Part shown: in pieces, positions 28,211-29,935 of the stretch
Numbering within the stretch: position 1 is the stretch's first letter
Layout: each line of letters opens with the position of its first letter
Source: Priapulus caudatus
Taxonomy: Eukaryota > Priapulida > Priapulimorpha > Priapulimorphida > Priapulidae
NCBI RefSeq assembly: GCF_000485595.1
Contig: NW_014578076.1
Location: forward strand, 80,784 to 110,718
Reading direction: 5' to 3'
DNA: 29,935 nucleotides
Translations under genes and position numbers: made by a program
Notes under the pieces: generated by a model
What the model saw: the letters and a program-made list of their open reading frames with translations, nothing else
Database searches by the model: none
Told to the model about the DNA's origin: nothing

Positions 28211-28566
28211 CTCGTGAATCCCTCCATGCCCACGTCATACTTCATCGCTTTCACCGTGAAGCTGTCGCTGTCGCACAGGCTCTGGTAGATGCACGCCGAC
28301 AGCGCCGCCGCCAGGGTGCGCTGCGTCAGCACCTTGCGCAGCTTGTAGTCGTAGTCCGGCGGGACGTCGAACTCGTGCAGCGTGCGCAGGATGTCGTGCG
28401 TGAGGTTCTGCAGGTGCCGTATCGGGTTGACCATCACCGTCTTGTGGCTGACGATGAGCGCGGACACGAGCGGGAGGGTCGTGGGGAAGGGGAGAGGAGA
28501 GAGGAGCTGCTGCTGAGTCTTCTCCTGCTGCAGCTCCTGCAGTAACAGCGTCAACTCCATCCGCAC
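28211..28566 (-). CDS. DMXL: DMXL exon (LLLQELQQE segment)
   Basis: Acceptor CTGTGACAG, donor GTGAGT, 356 nt, phase 0 start and two leftover bases (AG). It reads VRMELTLLLQELQQEKTQQQ, LLSPLPFPTTLPLVSALIVS, HKTVMVNPIRHLQNLTHDIL, RTLHEFDVPPDYDYKLRKVL, TQRTLAAALSACIYQSLCDS, DSFTVKAMKYDVGMEGFT. DMXL proteins have RMELMLLLQELQQE, LLSPLPFPTTLPLLSA, DPIRHLQ-LTHDIL, and LSACVYQCLCDSDSF in this order, making it one of the most conserved parts of the family. It is helical and lies between the Rav1-like region and the C-terminal propeller. The sequence is clean. Confidence 0.97.
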
Positions 28567-28619
28567 CTGTCACAGACACAGACACAGACAAGGTCAAATC
28601 AAAGTCAAATAATAAAAAG

Positions 28620-28690
28620 AAAAGAAAACATCAGTTTTAAAAACAAACAAACAAAAACAAAAAAACAAACAAAAACAAGGAAAAAACAGG
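28620..28690. repeat. AAAACAAAC low-complexity tract
   Basis: A/C-rich simple sequence in the intron. The following 28700-29100 is plain intron with no signal seen. Confidence 0.85.
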
Positions 28691-29159
28691 AATATGGGAC
28701 ACAGTTCCTGTGTAATAGGAACTTACATGTATCTATAGATAGTGTCAGGTAGGTATCAGTCAGGCACGCGCCGCAGATCACAGTCATGAATGACCTCATG
28801 TGTAATAGTATGTTAATAATAATTCACAATGTGCTCGTGTGTACGTACGTGTGTGTGCAGATTGTGTGATCGTGTGATGTTGTGAACGATGGGACACCAC
28901 TGTCGTGTACTCGTGTGTGTATTAGAAACCTATACGTATGTGTATACATGTAGTTATGCTATAGATGTCGTTAGTTGTTTATAGGGACCTCATGGCGACA
29001 ATAATGGCGATGAAACTGTAATGAAACTAAAATAAATCATAATAACTGAGATGAATAATACATGGATGACTGATATATGTTTGGGAAAGTAATTCATAAG
29101 CCTTCTAAACATGGAGGAGGATGAAGGAAGAAGAGGAGGAAGAGGGGGAGGAGCCTCAC

Positions 29160-29213
29160 CGATGCCAGCCCGCCGCCGTGCGATCCGTGGAGACTACAGA
29201 AGCTGAGCAGCAT
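29160..29213 (-). CDS. DMXL: DMXL exon (CSLHGSHGGGLAS segment), copy 1
   Basis: Acceptor CTCCTCCACAG, donor GTGAGG, 54 nt, phase 0 at both ends. It reads MLLSFCSLHGSHGGGLAS. DMXL proteins have LLSYCSLHGAHGGGLAS directly before the RMELxLLLQELQQE segment, exactly as here. The polypyrimidine tract comes from the surrounding GGA/GAG repeat, read as TCC on the gene strand. Confidence 0.95.
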
Positions 29214-29289
29214 CTGTGGAGGAGGAGGAGGTAGAGGAGGAGCAGGAGAAGAGGAGGAGCAGCAGGAGGAGGAGTAAGAGGAGCCTCAC
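29214..29289. repeat. GAG/GGA/CAG-rich tract between exon copies
   Basis: GGAGGAGGAGGTAGAGGAGG-type low-complexity sequence that supplies the acceptor pyrimidine tract of the copy-1 exon. Confidence 0.9.
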
Positions 29290-29343
29290 CGATGCCAGCC
29301 CGCCGCCGTGCGATCCGTGGAGACTACAGAAGCTTAGCAGCAT
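29290..29343 (-). CDS. DMXL: DMXL exon (CSLHGSHGGGLAS segment), copy 2
   Basis: A tandem copy of 29160-29213 with an offset of 130 bp. It differs by one synonymous change (CTC to CTA, Leu3), with intact acceptor CCACAG and donor GTGAGG. Inclusion of both would add 18 residues in frame. It lies 40 bases from the N at 29383, so it may equally be an assembly duplicate. Confidence 0.8.
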
Positions 29344-29382
29344 CTGTGGAGGAGGAGGGAAGTAGAGGAGGAGCTGGAGAAG

Positions 29383-29383
29383 N
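29383..29383. other. Single N: contig join
   Basis: The left side is the GAG tract upstream of the exon copies. The right side starts abruptly inside the 29-bp array known from 26845-27232 and repeats the sequence that follows it. This marks a false order of pieces. Confidence 0.85.
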
Positions 29384-29475
29384 TGGCATATGGCAGTATG
29401 GATATTGTGTACGGCATATGGCAAGTATGGATACGCGCCACACGACACTCACTGTAGAGAGGCAGCGACACTTAC
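29384..29475. repeat. Clean second copy of the 29-bp array end and exon A flank
   Basis: Two 29-bp units, then CGCGCCACACGACACTCACTGTAGAGAGGCAG, matching 27180-27344 without the indels. Confidence 0.85.
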
Positions 29476-29840
29476 TCTGCGGCGGCGGCAGCGACACCTT
29501 CAGCAGCTTCTTGACTCCGCCGCCGAACAGCATGTTCCACATCCCCTCCTCCATGCGGTGCGAGACGAGCCGGTAGAGGGCGCCGGCGTCGTACGTCGTC
29601 AGGCCGTGCGCGAGCATGCTCAGGTAGACGGCGGTGAACGCCTCGCTGAGCAGGACGGTGGGACGCGGCGTGTCCTGCTGCTCGCGCTCGCGGCTGAGGA
29701 GCGCGCGGAGGGGCTGCGTGCCGGGCCAGCGCGCGGGCGCTGACGTGGCGGCCTTGATCGTGTAGTCACCGCTGCTGTAGCGCGCCTTCTTCCACTTGGG
29801 CTGCGTCATGAGGTAGCTGTCCTGGTAGACGACTCCCGTG
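29476..29840 (-). CDS. DMXL: DMXL exon A, intact copy
   Basis: Acceptor TCATTGCAG, donor GTAAGT, 365 nt. One base completes Ser from the 28211-28566 exon and one base is left over for the 26400-26491 exon, so the phases fit there although the copy is placed elsewhere. It reads TGVVYQDSYLMTQPKWKKAR, YSSGDYTIKAATSAPARWPG, TQPLRALLSREREQQDTPRP, TVLLSEAFTAVYLSMLAHGL, TTYDAGALYRLVSHRMEEGM, WNMLFGGGVKKLLKVSLPPP. DMXL has KWPGVxxLxALLxREQEEDT, LLCEAFxAVYLSLLxYxLTTCD, LYRLxAH and FGGGVKKLL. Confidence 0.96.
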
Positions 29841-29859
29841 CTGCAATGACGCGTGGGGC

Positions 29860-29902
29860 AGAGAGAGAGAGCGAGAGAGAGAGAGCTCAGTTAGTAGTAA
29901 TA

Positions 29903-29935
<33 letters not shown>
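29860..29935. repeat. (GA)n then (GAT)n at the window edge
   Basis: GAGAGAGAGCGAGAGA, CTCAGTTAGTAGTAATA, then (GAT)n, the clean counterpart of 27770-27838. The window ends inside the repeat. Confidence 0.93.

Noticed and set aside
28235-28597. 120-codon minus-strand Ala/Asp-rich frame
   Set aside because: It is the +1 shadow of the conserved DMXL exon at 28211-28566.

Overview
This is a window of intron-rich animal nuclear DNA, probably from a bilaterian invertebrate. There are no bacterial operons. The exons are short, have GT-AG splice sites and phase-compatible ends, and sit in AT-rich introns full of microsatellites, minisatellites and small inverted-repeat elements. I cannot name the phylum.

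One gene explains nearly all the coding signal. It lies on the minus strand, so it reads from high to low coordinates, and it is the C-terminal part of a DmX-like protein (DMXL1/DMXL2, rabconnectin-3 alpha, fly Rbcn-3A). This large WD-repeat protein, together with the WDR7-type rabconnectin-3 beta subunit, promotes assembly and activation of the V-ATPase proton pump on endosomes and secretory vesicles. Eleven exons chain in frame: 29160-29213, 28211-28566, exon A (intact copy 29476-29840, error-laden copy 27345-27747), 26400-26491, 25359-25472, 24157-24273, 23357-23480, 22454-22661, 22009-22126, 8719-8823 and 6719-6843. Together they encode about 592 residues. Remnants of the C-terminal WD40 domain follow at about 6.1 kb, 5.3 kb, 5.1 kb and 2.45-2.67 kb, mostly frame-broken, and then an intact exon at 2094-2300. 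A possible 3' end lies near 1.27-1.37 kb. The 5' part of the gene is beyond the right edge.

Layout: 1-1.3 kb AT-rich flank; 1.3-2.7 kb gene 3' end with an ACGC microsatellite; 2.7-6.45 kb low-quality-looking sequence with degraded WD exons and a GA-rich stretch; 6.3-6.7 kb a non-autonomous transposon against a splice donor; 6.7-8.8 kb two exons flanking a 24-bp minisatellite; 8.9-14.2 kb two related minisatellites (32 and 36 bp units); 14.3-16.9 kb the same intron segment twice, clean then noisy, joined by a single N; 17-22 kb intron with a foldback element, a poly-Q putative exon and a minisatellite; 22-26.5 kb six exons; 26.5-29.9 kb three exons, two arrays and a second clean/noisy duplication around an N at 29383.

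Much of the odd structure looks like assembly artefact: overlapping contigs left unmerged and gaps filled with uncorrected long reads. The points most likely to be biological are the 32/36-bp intronic arrays whose sense strand carries a splice-donor-like motif in each unit, a TIR element family with a 6-bp target duplication, tandem duplications of exon edges or whole exons (one in frame, 54 nt), foldback elements, and three perfect CTCF-core matches. No novel multi-gene system was found.
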